A stretch of 64,000 bases of DNA. Source: Dysosmobacter welbionis. Lineage in GTDB: Bacteria > Bacillota > Clostridia > Oscillospirales > Oscillospiraceae. Both the position numbers and the translations under genes were made by a program. Shown here piece by piece: positions 35,206 to 43,299 of this stretch. Each line of letters opens with the position of its first letter. Within the stretch, counting starts at the first letter, position 1. The stretch is taken from contig NZ_CP034413.3 in NCBI RefSeq assembly GCF_005121165.3, positions 2,790,001 to 2,854,000 of the forward strand. The letters run 5' to 3'. Below the pieces are notes generated by a model. It had not been told where the DNA came from, did no database searches, and saw nothing but the letters and a program-made list of their open reading frames with translations.

Positions 35206-35705
35206 GAGAACAGATGCACGTGCGCATCGTCCCCATGACCGGGGACCATCTGGACGAGGTGGCGGAGCTGGAACGGATCTGCTTCACCACCCCCTGGTCC
35301 CGGAACATGCTGGTGGAGGAGCTGCAGAACGACTGCGCCGCCTTCCTGGTGGCCCTGGATGACGAGGACCACGTGGCGGGCTACGCCGGCCTGCTGGTGG
35401 TGCTGGACGAGGGGTACATCACCAATGTGGCCGTGCGGCCGGAGTGCCGCCGCAACGGCATCGCCCAGAAGCTGCTGCAAGTGTTCCTGGACTTTGCCCA
35501 GGCCCACAAGCTGGCGTTTCTGACGCTGGAGGTCCGGGCCTCCAACTACGGGGCCATCGCCCTGTACGGCAGCCGGGGCTTCCGCAGCGTGGGCAGGCGG
35601 AAAAACTATTACGAGCATCCGAAGGAGGATGCCATCATCATGACAAAGGAGTTTACCGATGGAACTGAGGATCCCGACACTGGAGCAGCTGCGGACGGTC
35701 TATGA
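35202..35705 (+). CDS. rimI: Ribosomal protein alanine N-acetyltransferase
   Basis: The 167-residue protein is a GNAT enzyme with RimI features: CFTTPWSRNMLVEEL, the acetyl-CoA loop VRPECRRNGIAQKLL and LEVRASNYGAIALYGSRGF, ending in a YYEHPKEDAIIM strand. RimI acetylates the N-terminal Ala of ribosomal protein S18 in E. coli. It sits close to tsaD, a conserved pairing. Its last 47 bases overlap the next gene. Confidence 0.88.
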   Translation: MREQMHVRIVPMTGDHLDEVAELERICFTTPWSRNMLVEELQNDCAAFLVALDDEDHVAGYAGLLVVLDEGYITNVAVRPECRRNGIAQKLLQVFLDFAQAHKLAFLTLEVRASNYGAIALYGSRGFRSVGRRKNYYEHPKEDAIIMTKEFTDGTEDPDTGAAADGL

Positions 35706-36252
35706 CCGGGACCTGCGGACAGCATTTCCCGCAGCGGAGCTGAAGCCCCTGAAGAATATGGAGGAGATGTGGGCCGAGGGGCGGTACCGCCCCTGGTGCC
35801 TCTTTGACGGGGACGACATCGCCGGCGAGGCATTTTTATGGCTGGGCCACCCCGGCTGGGCCCTGCTGGACTATCTGTGCGTGGCCGCAGACCGCCGGAA
35901 CGGCGGCCTGGGCTCCGTGATCCTGGAGAAGCTCCGGGAGGCGGAGCGGGGCAATGTGATCTTCGGAGAGAGTGAGATCCCTTGCTACGCCCCGGACCCG
36001 GCCATGGCAGAGCGGCGGCTGGGCTTCTATGCCCGCAACGGCGCCCGGACCGCCGGGTATGACACGGAGATGTTCGGCGTACCCTACAAGACCCTGTACT
36101 GGGCGGAGGGGAAAGTGGACGAGTCCGCCCTGATGGAGGAGCACCGCTTTATCTATGCCAGTACCTTTGCGCCGGATAAATTCCGCAGATATGTCCGCAT
36201 CCCCTTTGATCCAAATGGGACGCCGGGCGAGAGAGTATCCTGGCAGCAGTGA
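35659..36252 (+). CDS. GNAT family N-acetyltransferase
   Basis: The 197-residue protein has an acetyl-CoA loop (VAADRRNGGLGSVILEKL) and a GFYARNGARTAGYDTEMFG C-terminal strand. The ATG at 35659 is preceded by AAAGGAG, so the 47-base overlap with rimI in another frame looks real. A later start would lose the first strand. The substrate is unknown. Confidence 0.78.
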   Translation: MELRIPTLEQLRTVYDRDLRTAFPAAELKPLKNMEEMWAEGRYRPWCLFDGDDIAGEAFLWLGHPGWALLDYLCVAADRRNGGLGSVILEKLREAERGNVIFGESEIPCYAPDPAMAERRLGFYARNGARTAGYDTEMFGVPYKTLYWAEGKVDESALMEEHRFIYASTFAPDKFRRYVRIPFDPNGTPGERVSWQQ

Positions 36253-36273
36253 CGGAAAAGAGAGGGACAGATC

Positions 36274-37281
36274 ATGAAAATTTTGGCCTTTGAGTCCTCC
36301 TGCGACGAGACAGCGGTGGCCGTGGTGGAGGACGGGCGCACGGTCCTGTCCGATGCCATCGCCTCCCAGGCGGACCTCCACGCCCTGTACGGCGGCGTGG
36401 TGCCGGAGATCGCCTCCCGCAAGCATGTGGAGGCCATTGCCGCCCTGACGGACCAGGCTCTGCGGCAGGCGGGCTGTGAGAAGTCCGACATCGACGCGGT
36501 GGCAGTGACCTATGCCCCGGGGCTCATCGGCGCGGTGCTGGTGGGCCTCAGCTTCGCCAAGTCGGTGGCCTTTGCCCTGGGGGTGCCCCTGATCCCGGTG
36601 CACCACATCCGGGGCCACATCGCCGCCAATTACCTGGCCTTTCCGGAACTGGAGCCGCCCTTCCTGGCCCTGGCCATCTCCGGAGGCAACACAATGATCG
36701 TGGACGTCCGGGACTACACGGATATGGAGATTCTGGGCGCCACCCGGGATGACGCAGCAGGGGAGTGCTTCGACAAGGCGGCCCGGGTGCTGGGCCTGCC
36801 CTATCCCGGCGGCGCCCCCATGGACGCCCTGGCCCGGCAGTCCCCGGGCGGGGTGTACACCCTGCCTCACGCCCATGTGGACGGGGCAGAGCTGGACATG
36901 AGCTTCTCCGGCCTCAAGACGGCGGTGGTGAACCTGGCCCACCATGCTCAGCAGGTGGGGGAGTCTCTGGACCGGGCAGCGCTGGCTCGGGACTTCGCCC
37001 AGGCTGTCAGCGATACACTGGTGCCCCGGGCCATGGAGGCGGCAAAGCAGACTGGCCGCACTGTGCTTTGCGCCGCCGGCGGCGTAGCGGCCAACTCCGT
37101 CATCCGGGAGGATCTTCGTCGGGCCTGCGAGGCGGCAGACATCCGGTTATACCTGCCGCCGCTGAAACTCTGCGGCGACAACGGTGCCATGATCGGCGCC
37201 CAGGGGTATTATGAATATCTGGCAGGGCATACGGCTGGCATGGAGCTGAACGCCTATGCTACACGGGACATTGCAGACTGA
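36274..37281 (+). CDS. tsaD: tRNA N6-adenosine threonylcarbamoyltransferase
   Basis: The 335-residue protein starts ILAFESSCDETAVAVVEDG and has HHIRGHIAANYL, which holds the two His metal ligands, and GDNGAMIGAQG near the end. TsaD with TsaB/TsaE adds threonylcarbamoyl to A37 of ANN-reading tRNAs. tsaB and tsaE are not in the window. The start follows GAGAGGGA. It is the last gene of the polA operon, directly before a terminator. Confidence 0.95.
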   Translation: MKILAFESSCDETAVAVVEDGRTVLSDAIASQADLHALYGGVVPEIASRKHVEAIAALTDQALRQAGCEKSDIDAVAVTYAPGLIGAVLVGLSFAKSVAFALGVPLIPVHHIRGHIAANYLAFPELEPPFLALAISGGNTMIVDVRDYTDMEILGATRDDAAGECFDKAARVLGLPYPGGAPMDALARQSPGGVYTLPHAHVDGAELDMSFSGLKTAVVNLAHHAQQVGESLDRAALARDFAQAVSDTLVPRAMEAAKQTGRTVLCAAGGVAANSVIREDLRRACEAADIRLYLPPLKLCGDNGAMIGAQGYYEYLAGHTAGMELNAYATRDIAD

Positions 37282-37312
37282 ATCAGGCGGCCGCGTCAGC
37301 GGCCGCCTGATT
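37281..37312 (+). terminator. Terminator after tsaD
   Basis: A perfect 14-bp stem (37281-37294/37299-37312) with a GTCA loop begins at the last base of the tsaD stop. A and T ends make it suited to stop transcription. Confidence 0.8.
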
Positions 37313-37880
37313 TATTGGAAAATGCATAACGAGCTTATGCAGGCTGCATCTGTAAAGCCAGATACCTTGCTTTTTGTGAAGGCGCAGCTCGGGTGGTCTT
37401 CATTTGCCGTTCACTTTTGGAAAAACAGGCAGGAGAGACGGAGAAGTTTTTGAAGGCAAAACATTATGTAAAGTTTAGACGCTTTTTTGGGCGGTGGAAA
37501 AGCGCAAAAAGAGAAGATGGTAAATTTATACAATTTACAAAAAAATATTGAAAATAAATAGAAAATTCGCGTGTGGAAAATCATGTGGAAAATGTGAATA
37601 ACTCTTTGTAAAAAGAAATTATCAAATAAATTATGTAAATGCTGAAAAGAACGGAAGACTGCAAAAAGAAGGGAGTCAACAGAAAATAATGACAGAATTT
37701 GTCGAAGTTTCTTGGGAAAATCACAACAGAATTTCCTGTTGTAATGGGCGGAATTCGGGGGAAAAGCGTAGGAAATAGGCTAATCGCCTGAAAATATTTT
37801 GAAGGAATTCCTTCAAAATACAAAATGTAATATACAGGAATTGCCATGCAGAGGGTGTGGCAGGAAATCAAAAGAATCTG
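37313..37880. other. AT-rich non-coding region with DnaA-box-like 9-mers
   Basis: No credible gene on either strand; the open minus-strand frame crosses a tRNA and looks spurious. The composition is far more AT-rich than the surroundings. Three 9-mers, TGTGGAAAA (37572-37580), TGTGGAAAA (37584-37592) and TGTGAATAA (37593-37601), each differ from the DnaA box TGTGGATAA at one base. A TTGAAGGAATTCCTTCAA-like palindrome lies near 37798-37818. Confidence 0.5.
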
Positions 37881-37909
37881 TTGACGTCGGTCAAAAAATA
37901 TGATAAAAT
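37881..37909 (+). promoter_or_regulatory. Promoter of tRNA-Thr
   Basis: TTGACG (37881-37886) and TAAAAT (37904-37909) are 17 bp apart, about 50 bases before the tRNA. Confidence 0.75.
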
Positions 37910-37961
37910 ATATCCTGTTCTGGATGTGCCTTTCCAAAAACACCATGTCATGAATTGATAA

Positions 37962-38037
37962 GCTAATGTAGCTCAGTCGGTAGAGCAGCTGATTCGTAAT
38001 CAGCAGGTCGTGTGTTCGAGTCACATCATTAGCTCCA
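37962..38037 (+). tRNA. tRNA-Thr (anticodon CGT)
   Basis: Cloverleaf: acceptor GCTAATG/CATTAGC, D-arm with GTAGCTCAGTCGGTAGAGC, anticodon stem GCTGA/TCAGC with loop TTCGTAA (anticodon CGT, reads ACG), T-arm with GTTCGAGTC, and an encoded CCA end. Confidence 0.95.
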
Positions 38038-38039
38038 AA

Positions 38040-38079
38040 AGAAGCCCTGAGGTCCAACGGCCTTGGGGCTTCTCTTTTT
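38040..38079 (+). terminator. Terminator after tRNA-Thr
   Basis: An AGAAGCCC...GGGGCTTCT stem starts three bases past the tRNA and is followed by a T-rich run at 38074-38079. Confidence 0.75.
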
Positions 38080-38490
38080 CTGGAAATGTTGTATAACGGT
38101 GGTAATGTGGTAGCAACTGTCATTTAGCTTGTGCATCTCCGGCTGGAGGCGGCCCGGATCGTTGTTATTGATGAGCGCAGAACCTGTGCTGCCTAAGGCA
38201 TCTGCGCGCACTGGCGGCAGGCCGGGGCTGGTGAACGAGAACCCCGACCATGTGCGGCCTGCATACTGCCAGAGGGCCTCTCGGAGGGAGGATGCCCCTG
38301 TGAGCGGCTGGAGCAGAGAAATTCAAAACGCAAAGAGGAGACGGAAGACCGTGTGGCTTCCTTCGAGCGAAAGAGGGCCCCGGTGCGGAATCTGCACCGG
38401 GGCCCATGAGGTTCTCAATGTCCGTTTCGACCGGAAGCTCCACGGCTTTGCGCGTGCTTCCTGCCGCGCTCCGCCGGGAATCCATGCACC
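38080..38490. other. 411-bp spacer without a recognised gene
   Basis: No supported gene. Its one strong structure is a perfect 12-bp stem GGGCCCCGGTGC/GCACCGGGGCCC (38375-38386/38394-38405), which may end the DUF4127 gene on the minus strand, though the T-run after it is interrupted. Confidence 0.4.
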
Positions 38491-40281
38491 TTACTTATAA
38501 TAAATTCCCAATAGCGCCTTATGAGGCTCTGTGAATGCCCCCAGCCGGATCTCCATGCTGATCTCGAAGGCCCGGTCCCAGGGGAAGCCGTATCCCGTCA
38601 GCTCCACGCCGCCCCAGCCCCGCTCGGCATACTCCCGGGTGGCGGAAAGGGAAGAGATGAAGTTGCTCCGCTCCAGGTTTTCGATCACCGGGGCCACGGC
38701 CGCTGCCATGCCGGCCTCCAGCCGCTCCAGGATGGACACCCGGTCGATGTCCGGCATCCAGAAGTTGTCGGCATTGCCCGACAGGTCGTTCCGGACAAAG
38801 CTCAGAATGTCGTTGCGCACGATGTTCTTGTAGCAGAAGTCCTTCAGAATGCTGTCCGCCAAGGTCCGGAGAAATGCCTGTTCTGTGGCATCTGTTTGCT
38901 CACCGTGCTGGAGGAAGGCATACCGGGCCACACCATGGCTCAGGGCCGTGCCGGTGACGATGGCCATATCCAGAAAACCCGCATAGCTCAAAAGCCAGCC
39001 AAGCTCTGCCTGATCTGTCAGCGCCTTATGGAAGGCGGTCCCGTAGGTGCCGTTTCCCGCGTCGATGAGGATGGTAGGCAGCCCGGCAGCCCGGTTGTCG
39101 TTCAGACACTGGACCAGTGCGTTGATATACGTCTCCTGGGCTGCCGGGTCTGCCGGCTGGGTCAGCACCAGCATTGCCAGTTCCTCGCCGCCGGGTTCCG
39201 CCATCGTCAGGTCGAAAAAGTCGAAGTGCTCTGCCACGATGGCCTCCAGAGGCTGGTAGTCATAGGCGCAGGCAGGCCGGTCCTCAGTACCGCCGAAATA
39301 CTGGACGGATACCGCGGCACCCTCCCAGCCCCACTCCTCCAGGCAGAGCTTCGTCACCGCCTTAAAGGCCAGGTCGTCCACACCGGAGAGCAGGGCGTCC
39401 CCTTGGCGCAGCTGCGCCCGGAGATAGGCGATCTCGTTTTTCTGGATGCTGTCCTCCTCCGAGGAGTCGTCGATGCCGATCAATACCCGGAACTGCCCGT
39501 CCGCCGTCTCCTCCAGAGCTTGGAACATGGCGTCGCTAAGCCGCAGCTTCCGCTCCCGGGAGGCCAGATAGTTCTCCACGGCTCCCTCCGGCAGCGGCTC
39601 CTCCGCCTCCACCGGGACGGGGGTTCCGTCCGCCCCCAGGGGGTAGTCCGCCACAATGTTCCCGATGGTCAGATCCGTGCCCTCCAGGTGGGGACGGGGT
39701 GCCATGCCGTAAGTCCGCAGGGCATTGTACTCGTTGAGGCCGAACCCGCCGTAGCCGGTGGTGGCCGCCAGCCGCATGACTGTGTCCAGCAACCAGATCC
39801 GGTTGTTCTCATCCGCTGCCAGCAGGTCGATCACCGCCGTCAGCAGCTCCGCTTCCACCAGTGTCTCTCCGGAGGAAAGCGTCACCGGGTTCTCCCCAGT
39901 CATAGCCCGGGAGCTGACCAGCCCGCCGGAGAGCAGCTGATCCAGGGACAGGATGTACCGGTCACACCCGGCGGCCTCCTGCTTAGCCACCCACTCGTAC
40001 AGTGCTCCCCGGTCCCCGTACTGGGTCCCGTTCTCATTCGGGGGCTGGCCGTCCAGCCGGGTGCGGTACAGGTCCCGCTCCGGCATGGCCAACTCGTAGC
40101 CCAAGGATTCCGCCAGGTATACCACCCGCTCGGCGTTGTCTGGCCGGTCATCCAGAGGTACGTAGGCGATCACCGGCGCACCGGCCCGGGGGGTCTCCTG
40201 TTCCACAGGCTCCGTCCGCACCGGCCCGCACCCTGCCAGAAGCGTACAGGCCAGCGCCGCTGCCAACATCCGTCTTCTCAT
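38491..40281 (-). CDS. DUF4127 family lipoprotein
   Basis: The 596-residue protein has a lipoprotein signal (LLAGCGP lipobox, Cys about residue 18), then a DUF4127 body starting IAYVPLDDRPDN. DRYILSLDQLLSGGLVSSR, IGIDDSS and LIDAGNGTYG are recognisable family segments. Its function is not known. The ATG at 40281 follows AGGAG; an open frame further upstream is not protein-like. It occupies the place where recR usually follows ybaB, separated by a 265-base spacer with four hairpins. Confidence 0.82.
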   Translation of the reverse strand: MRRRMLAAALACTLLAGCGPVRTEPVEQETPRAGAPVIAYVPLDDRPDNAERVVYLAESLGYELAMPERDLYRTRLDGQPPNENGTQYGDRGALYEWVAKQEAAGCDRYILSLDQLLSGGLVSSRAMTGENPVTLSSGETLVEAELLTAVIDLLAADENNRIWLLDTVMRLAATTGYGGFGLNEYNALRTYGMAPRPHLEGTDLTIGNIVADYPLGADGTPVPVEAEEPLPEGAVENYLASRERKLRLSDAMFQALEETADGQFRVLIGIDDSSEEDSIQKNEIAYLRAQLRQGDALLSGVDDLAFKAVTKLCLEEWGWEGAAVSVQYFGGTEDRPACAYDYQPLEAIVAEHFDFFDLTMAEPGGEELAMLVLTQPADPAAQETYINALVQCLNDNRAAGLPTILIDAGNGTYGTAFHKALTDQAELGWLLSYAGFLDMAIVTGTALSHGVARYAFLQHGEQTDATEQAFLRTLADSILKDFCYKNIVRNDILSFVRNDLSGNADNFWMPDIDRVSILERLEAGMAAAVAPVIENLERSNFISSLSATREYAERGWGGVELTGYGFPWDRAFEISMEIRLGAFTEPHKALLGIYYK

Positions 40282-40546
40282 GGTATGTTCTCCTGTTTCC
40301 AAAAGAGCGGAGCCATCGGCTCCGCTCCATCTGTTCTGTCCTGCCCCACACTCTCGGGACGGGAAAAGGGGCAGGGGAAAACCTTCGGTTTTCCCCAGTT
40401 GATCTGCCTCCGGCAGCTCAAGAATCTGAAACCATTTTCGGCAGGATATGCGCCTGCCGAAAATACATGGACTCAGCCGCCTTGGGCGGCGTCTCCAGTG
40501 ACCGCCGTGGTGGCTCGGAGGGGAGCCTGCTCCCCTCCGAATTCCC
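40282..40546. other. Spacer with four successive hairpins between ybaB and the DUF4127 gene
   Basis: Stems are AGCGGAGCC/GGCTCCGCT (40305-40325), GGGGAAAACC/GGTTTTCCCC (about 40373-40395), ATTTTCGGCAGG/CCTGCCGAAAAT (40434-40464) and GGAGGGGAGC/GCTCCCCTCC (about 40516-40540). None has a long T-run. No gene is seen. Confidence 0.5.
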
Positions 40547-40915
40547 TCACAGTCCGAATGCTCCCAGGTCCAACCCACCGGTGGCCTGCTCGATGCTCTT
40601 GTCCATGGCCTCCCCGGCCTGGCGCAGGGCCTCATTTACAGCGGATACCACCAGGTCCTGGAGCATCTCCACATCCTCCGGGTCCACGGCCTCCGGTTTG
40701 ATGGTAACGGCCAGCACTTCCTTTTTGCCGTTGACCTTGGCCTCTACCACGCCGCCTCCCACGCTGGCGGTGAACTCCTGGGCCTCTACGGCCTCCTGGG
40801 CCGCATTCACCTGCTCCTGCATCTGCTGGATGCGGGCCTGCATCTCCGCCTGGCGCTGAGCGCCGGTCATCTTCATGCTGCCGTTGGTAAATCCACGGCG
40901 TGCGCTGTATCCCAT
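40547..40915 (-). CDS. ybaB: YbaB/EbfC nucleoid-associated protein
   Basis: The 122-residue protein matches YbaB: a coiled N-terminal helix (MQARIQQMQEQVNAAQEAVEAQE), then TASVGGGVVEAKVNGKKEVLAVTI and PEDVEMLQDLVVSAVNEALRQA. It forms dimers that bind DNA. The ATG at 40915 follows AAAGGAG. It sits 19 bases after dnaX, as in most bacteria; recR, normally next, is absent here. Confidence 0.92.
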   Translation of the reverse strand: MGYSARRGFTNGSMKMTGAQRQAEMQARIQQMQEQVNAAQEAVEAQEFTASVGGGVVEAKVNGKKEVLAVTIKPEAVDPEDVEMLQDLVVSAVNEALRQAGEAMDKSIEQATGGLDLGAFGL

Positions 40916-40934
40916 AACTGGTCTCTCCTTTGTA

Positions 40935-42627
40935 TTACTTGATCTCGATATTATCGAACTGACTGCCGAATTTCAGCAGGTTCTGCAGATTTTCCCGGGG
41001 CGTGGCCTTGGGGGGCTCTCCCACCTGAAAGACCAGGCGCACCGTCACGCCGCCGCTGGCGGCTTCCTCCATCAGGGCATTTCGCACCCGGTCATTGTCC
41101 AGACGTCCCAAGGTAATGTCATCCGGGGCATAAACCGTCAGCAGGCCGCCCTCCAGAACACCTGTGCACATATCCAGAAACACCCGGTACATAGGCGGCA
41201 GGCGGCCCTTGCAACCCTCTGCCAGCGCCCGCCACCAACTGCCCCCCACAGCGGATGCCGCAGCAGGGGAGGGGGCGGCGGGCTGCGCCTCCGGTACGTC
41301 GAACACCCGCGCTCCGGGCTCCTCCGGCAGAGGCGGCTCCTCGGGAAGCGGAGGGCGCTCCTCCCGTGCCGGCGGTTCTTCCCGAGGCGGGGCATCCTCC
41401 GGCGCAGGTGCCGGGGGCGGTACGGGGCCGGAGGACAGCTTCACCGTGCCGCCGCTTTCTGCGGCGGCCGCCCGCAGAAGCTGCCCCCGTTGGGCACTGT
41501 CTTCCAGCCGCTGGACCCGGGCCTCCAGGGCCGTCAGGTCCCAGAGAGGGACTCGTCGCACAGCCGCAGGAGGCAGAGCTCCGCATCCGTGCGGCGGTTG
41601 GAGCTGTAATAGAGGTCCGCCGTGGCCCTTTGCAGCGTAGTGGCCAGGTAGATCAGCCGGGTAGCGGGAATCTCCCTGCCCAGCCTGTCCAGCGTGGCGC
41701 TGTCATAGCCGCCGGAGAGCAGGGCTGCCCCCCCTCCGGCGCTGTACGTCGCAGCAGCAGGTCCCGGACCAGCGTGCTGAGCTCACCCAGCACCGCGCCT
41801 ACATCCTTGCCACCCTGGTACAGCTGGTCCAGCTGCAGCAGGGCGCCCTTGGCGTCCCGGCTCAGAATAAACTCCATCAGCTGGGCCGTCTGCAGGTTTC
41901 CCGCCAGGCCCAGCGCCTCCAGCACGGCCCGGCTGTCCACGGTTCCGCCTACGGCGGCACACTGGTCCAAAAGGCTCAGGCCGTCCCGCAGAGCGCCGTC
42001 CGCCAGACGGCTCAACAGCTCCGCGCCATCCGCCGTCAGGTCGATCTGCTCCTGTCCGGCCACATACAGCAGCCGCGCCGCGATGTCCTGAGGCGTGATG
42101 CGCTTGAAGGAAAACCGCTGGCACCGGGAGAGGATGGTGGCGGGCACCTTGTGGAGCTCCGTAGTGGCCAGAATGAACATCAGGTGCTCCGGCGGCTCCT
42201 CCAGAATCTTCAGCAGAGCATTGAAGGCCGGGGTGGAGAGCATGTGGACCTCGTCCACGATGTACACCCGCTTCTTCACATTGGCCGGGGCGTAGATGGC
42301 TTCGTCCCGCAAGGCCCGCACCTGGTCGACACCGTTGTTGGAGGCAGCGTCCAGCTCCAGTACATCCAGAAAACTGCCGTTTTCGATGCCCACGCAGGAG
42401 GGGCACTGGCAGCAGGGATCGCCGTCCATCGGGTGCTCGCAGTTGACGGCCTTGGCCAAGATTTTGGCACAGGTGGTCTTGCCGGTGCCCCGGGTGCCTG
42501 TGAAGAGGTACGCATGGGAGGTGCGGCCCTCCGCCACCTGCTTACGCAGAGTCTGGGTGATGTGGGACTGGCCGATGACATCCGAAAACGTTTTGGGCCG
42601 CCATTTGCGGTACAGGGCCTGATACAA
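40935..42627 (-). CDS. dnaX: DNA polymerase III gamma/tau subunit, interrupted by two apparent 1-base deletions
   Basis: The TTG at 42627 follows GGAGGTGA. The first ~297 residues hold YRKWRPKTFSDVIGQ, Walker A GTRGTGKTT, the four-Cys zinc site around CCQCPSC, VDEVHML and SRCQRF, a normal clamp-loader ATPase. The frame is then lost at seven C (plus strand 41728-41734) and again at CCC (41540-41542). Adding one base at each restores a continuous ~564-residue tau with a Pro/Glu-rich linker and a C-terminal polymerase-binding-like domain. DnaX can use programmed -1 slippage at runs like the G7, but two shifts plus three more elsewhere make missing bases the simpler reading. Confidence 0.88.
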
Positions 42628-42650
42628 GAAATCACCTCCAAGCGAAAAAA

Positions 42651-42787
42651 GTCCTCCGCATGCAGCTGCGGAACCGGCGCCCTCGCGGCACATGGAACAT
42701 CCCGCTTAATGCTGCTCGGTTCCCCGCCTGACATGATTCGCGGGCATCCATTGCGCGAGACCGGCTCCGCAGCTGCATGCGGAGGAC
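42651..42787 (-). ncRNA. ffs: Signal recognition particle RNA (4.5S/scRNA)
   Basis: The minus strand carries GTCAGG, GGGGAA, GAGCAGCA in the order and spacing of the conserved SRP RNA tip. Long complementary ends (about 21 bp, 42651-42671 with 42767-42787) make the rod. A T-run follows in the direction of transcription. It lies immediately before dnaX, the standard place for this gene in Firmicutes. Confidence 0.88.
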
Positions 42788-42807
42788 TGTAACGTTATAG
42801 CTTATTT

Positions 42808-42836
42808 ATTTTACTATATCCTCTGCAAATTGGCAA
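42808..42836 (-). promoter_or_regulatory. Promoter of SRP RNA
   Basis: TTGCCA (42836-42831) and TAAAAT (42813-42808) are 17 bp apart on the minus strand, about 20 bases before the RNA. Confidence 0.7.
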
Positions 42837-42869
42837 CAAAAAATTTTCCGCTTTCTGAAAAAAATAGTC

Positions 42870-42897
42870 TTTACAACAGAGAAAATTATGGTATAAT
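42870..42897 (+). promoter_or_regulatory. Promoter in front of the decayed tRNA-Ala
   Basis: TTTACA (42870-42875) and TATAAT (42892-42897) are 16 bp apart on the plus strand, divergent from the SRP RNA promoter. Confidence 0.65.
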
Positions 42898-42926
42898 ATT
42901 ATCTGCCGTTGCATGACAGGAATGAT

Positions 42927-43016
42927 GGACTCATAGTTCAACGGGGAGGGCGCTGCGTTTGCAGCCATATAAAACTACATCCCGCAGCGCTGGTTCTCTT
43001 CCCATTCACTAGTCTG
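42927..43016 (+). pseudogene. Decayed tRNA-Ala(TGC)-like sequence
   Basis: The D-arm, and an anticodon stem GCGCTGCG/CGCAGCGC (42950-42957/42983-42990) with TTTGCA, match tRNA-Ala. However the loop is 25 bases instead of 7, the T-arm is mispaired and the acceptor pairs at only about five positions (GGACT/AGTCT). It cannot be a normal tRNA. A good promoter lies upstream, so it may still be transcribed. Confidence 0.5.
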
Positions 43017-43097
43017 GTTTTCCATGATTTTCCCTCAAAATCGAATATCCTGAAAATCCGTTTTTCATAACTTTTTTCGATGGAAAATGGCCAATAT

Positions 43098-43173
43098 GGG
43101 CCCATAGCTCAGCTGGGAGAGCGTACGGTTCGCATCCGTAAGGTCGTCGGTTCGATCCCGATTGGGTCCACCA
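43098..43173 (+). tRNA. tRNA-Ala (anticodon CGC)
   Basis: Cloverleaf: acceptor GGGCCCA/TGGGTCC with the G3:U70 pair that defines tRNA-Ala, anticodon stem TACGG/CCGTA with loop TTCGCAT (anticodon CGC, reads GCG), T-loop GTTCGATCC and an encoded CCA. It marks the left edge of the accessory island. Confidence 0.95.
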
Positions 43174-43177
43174 AATG

Positions 43178-43235
43178 AATGACCCCACCCAATTTGAACA
43201 AACGCTTGTCGTTGTTCAGAACGGGTGGGGTCATT
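43178..43235 (+). terminator. Hairpin at the tRNA-Ala/island boundary
   Basis: A 13-bp stem (43178-43190/43223-43235) with a 32-base loop is followed by TTTTAT. Its stem resembles that of the hairpin at 51938-51985, which lies before the second, decayed IS copy. Confidence 0.6.
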
Positions 43236-43299
43236 TTATGCCTGAACTCCTTGCATTGCAAGGGGTTCAGGCCTTTCTGTATTTCATGTCTTGTGTCAC

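Noticed and set aside
37581-38123. 180-residue minus-strand frame in the AT-rich gap
   Set aside because: It runs antisense through tRNA-Thr and gives the TRTHDLLITNQLLYRLSYIS-type product seen wherever tRNAs are mistranslated; the rest is low-complexity.
42950-42990. Group I or archaeal-type intron in the tRNA-Ala-like sequence
   Set aside because: The extra segment is only about 18 bases, far too short for a group I intron, and the other arms are damaged too.
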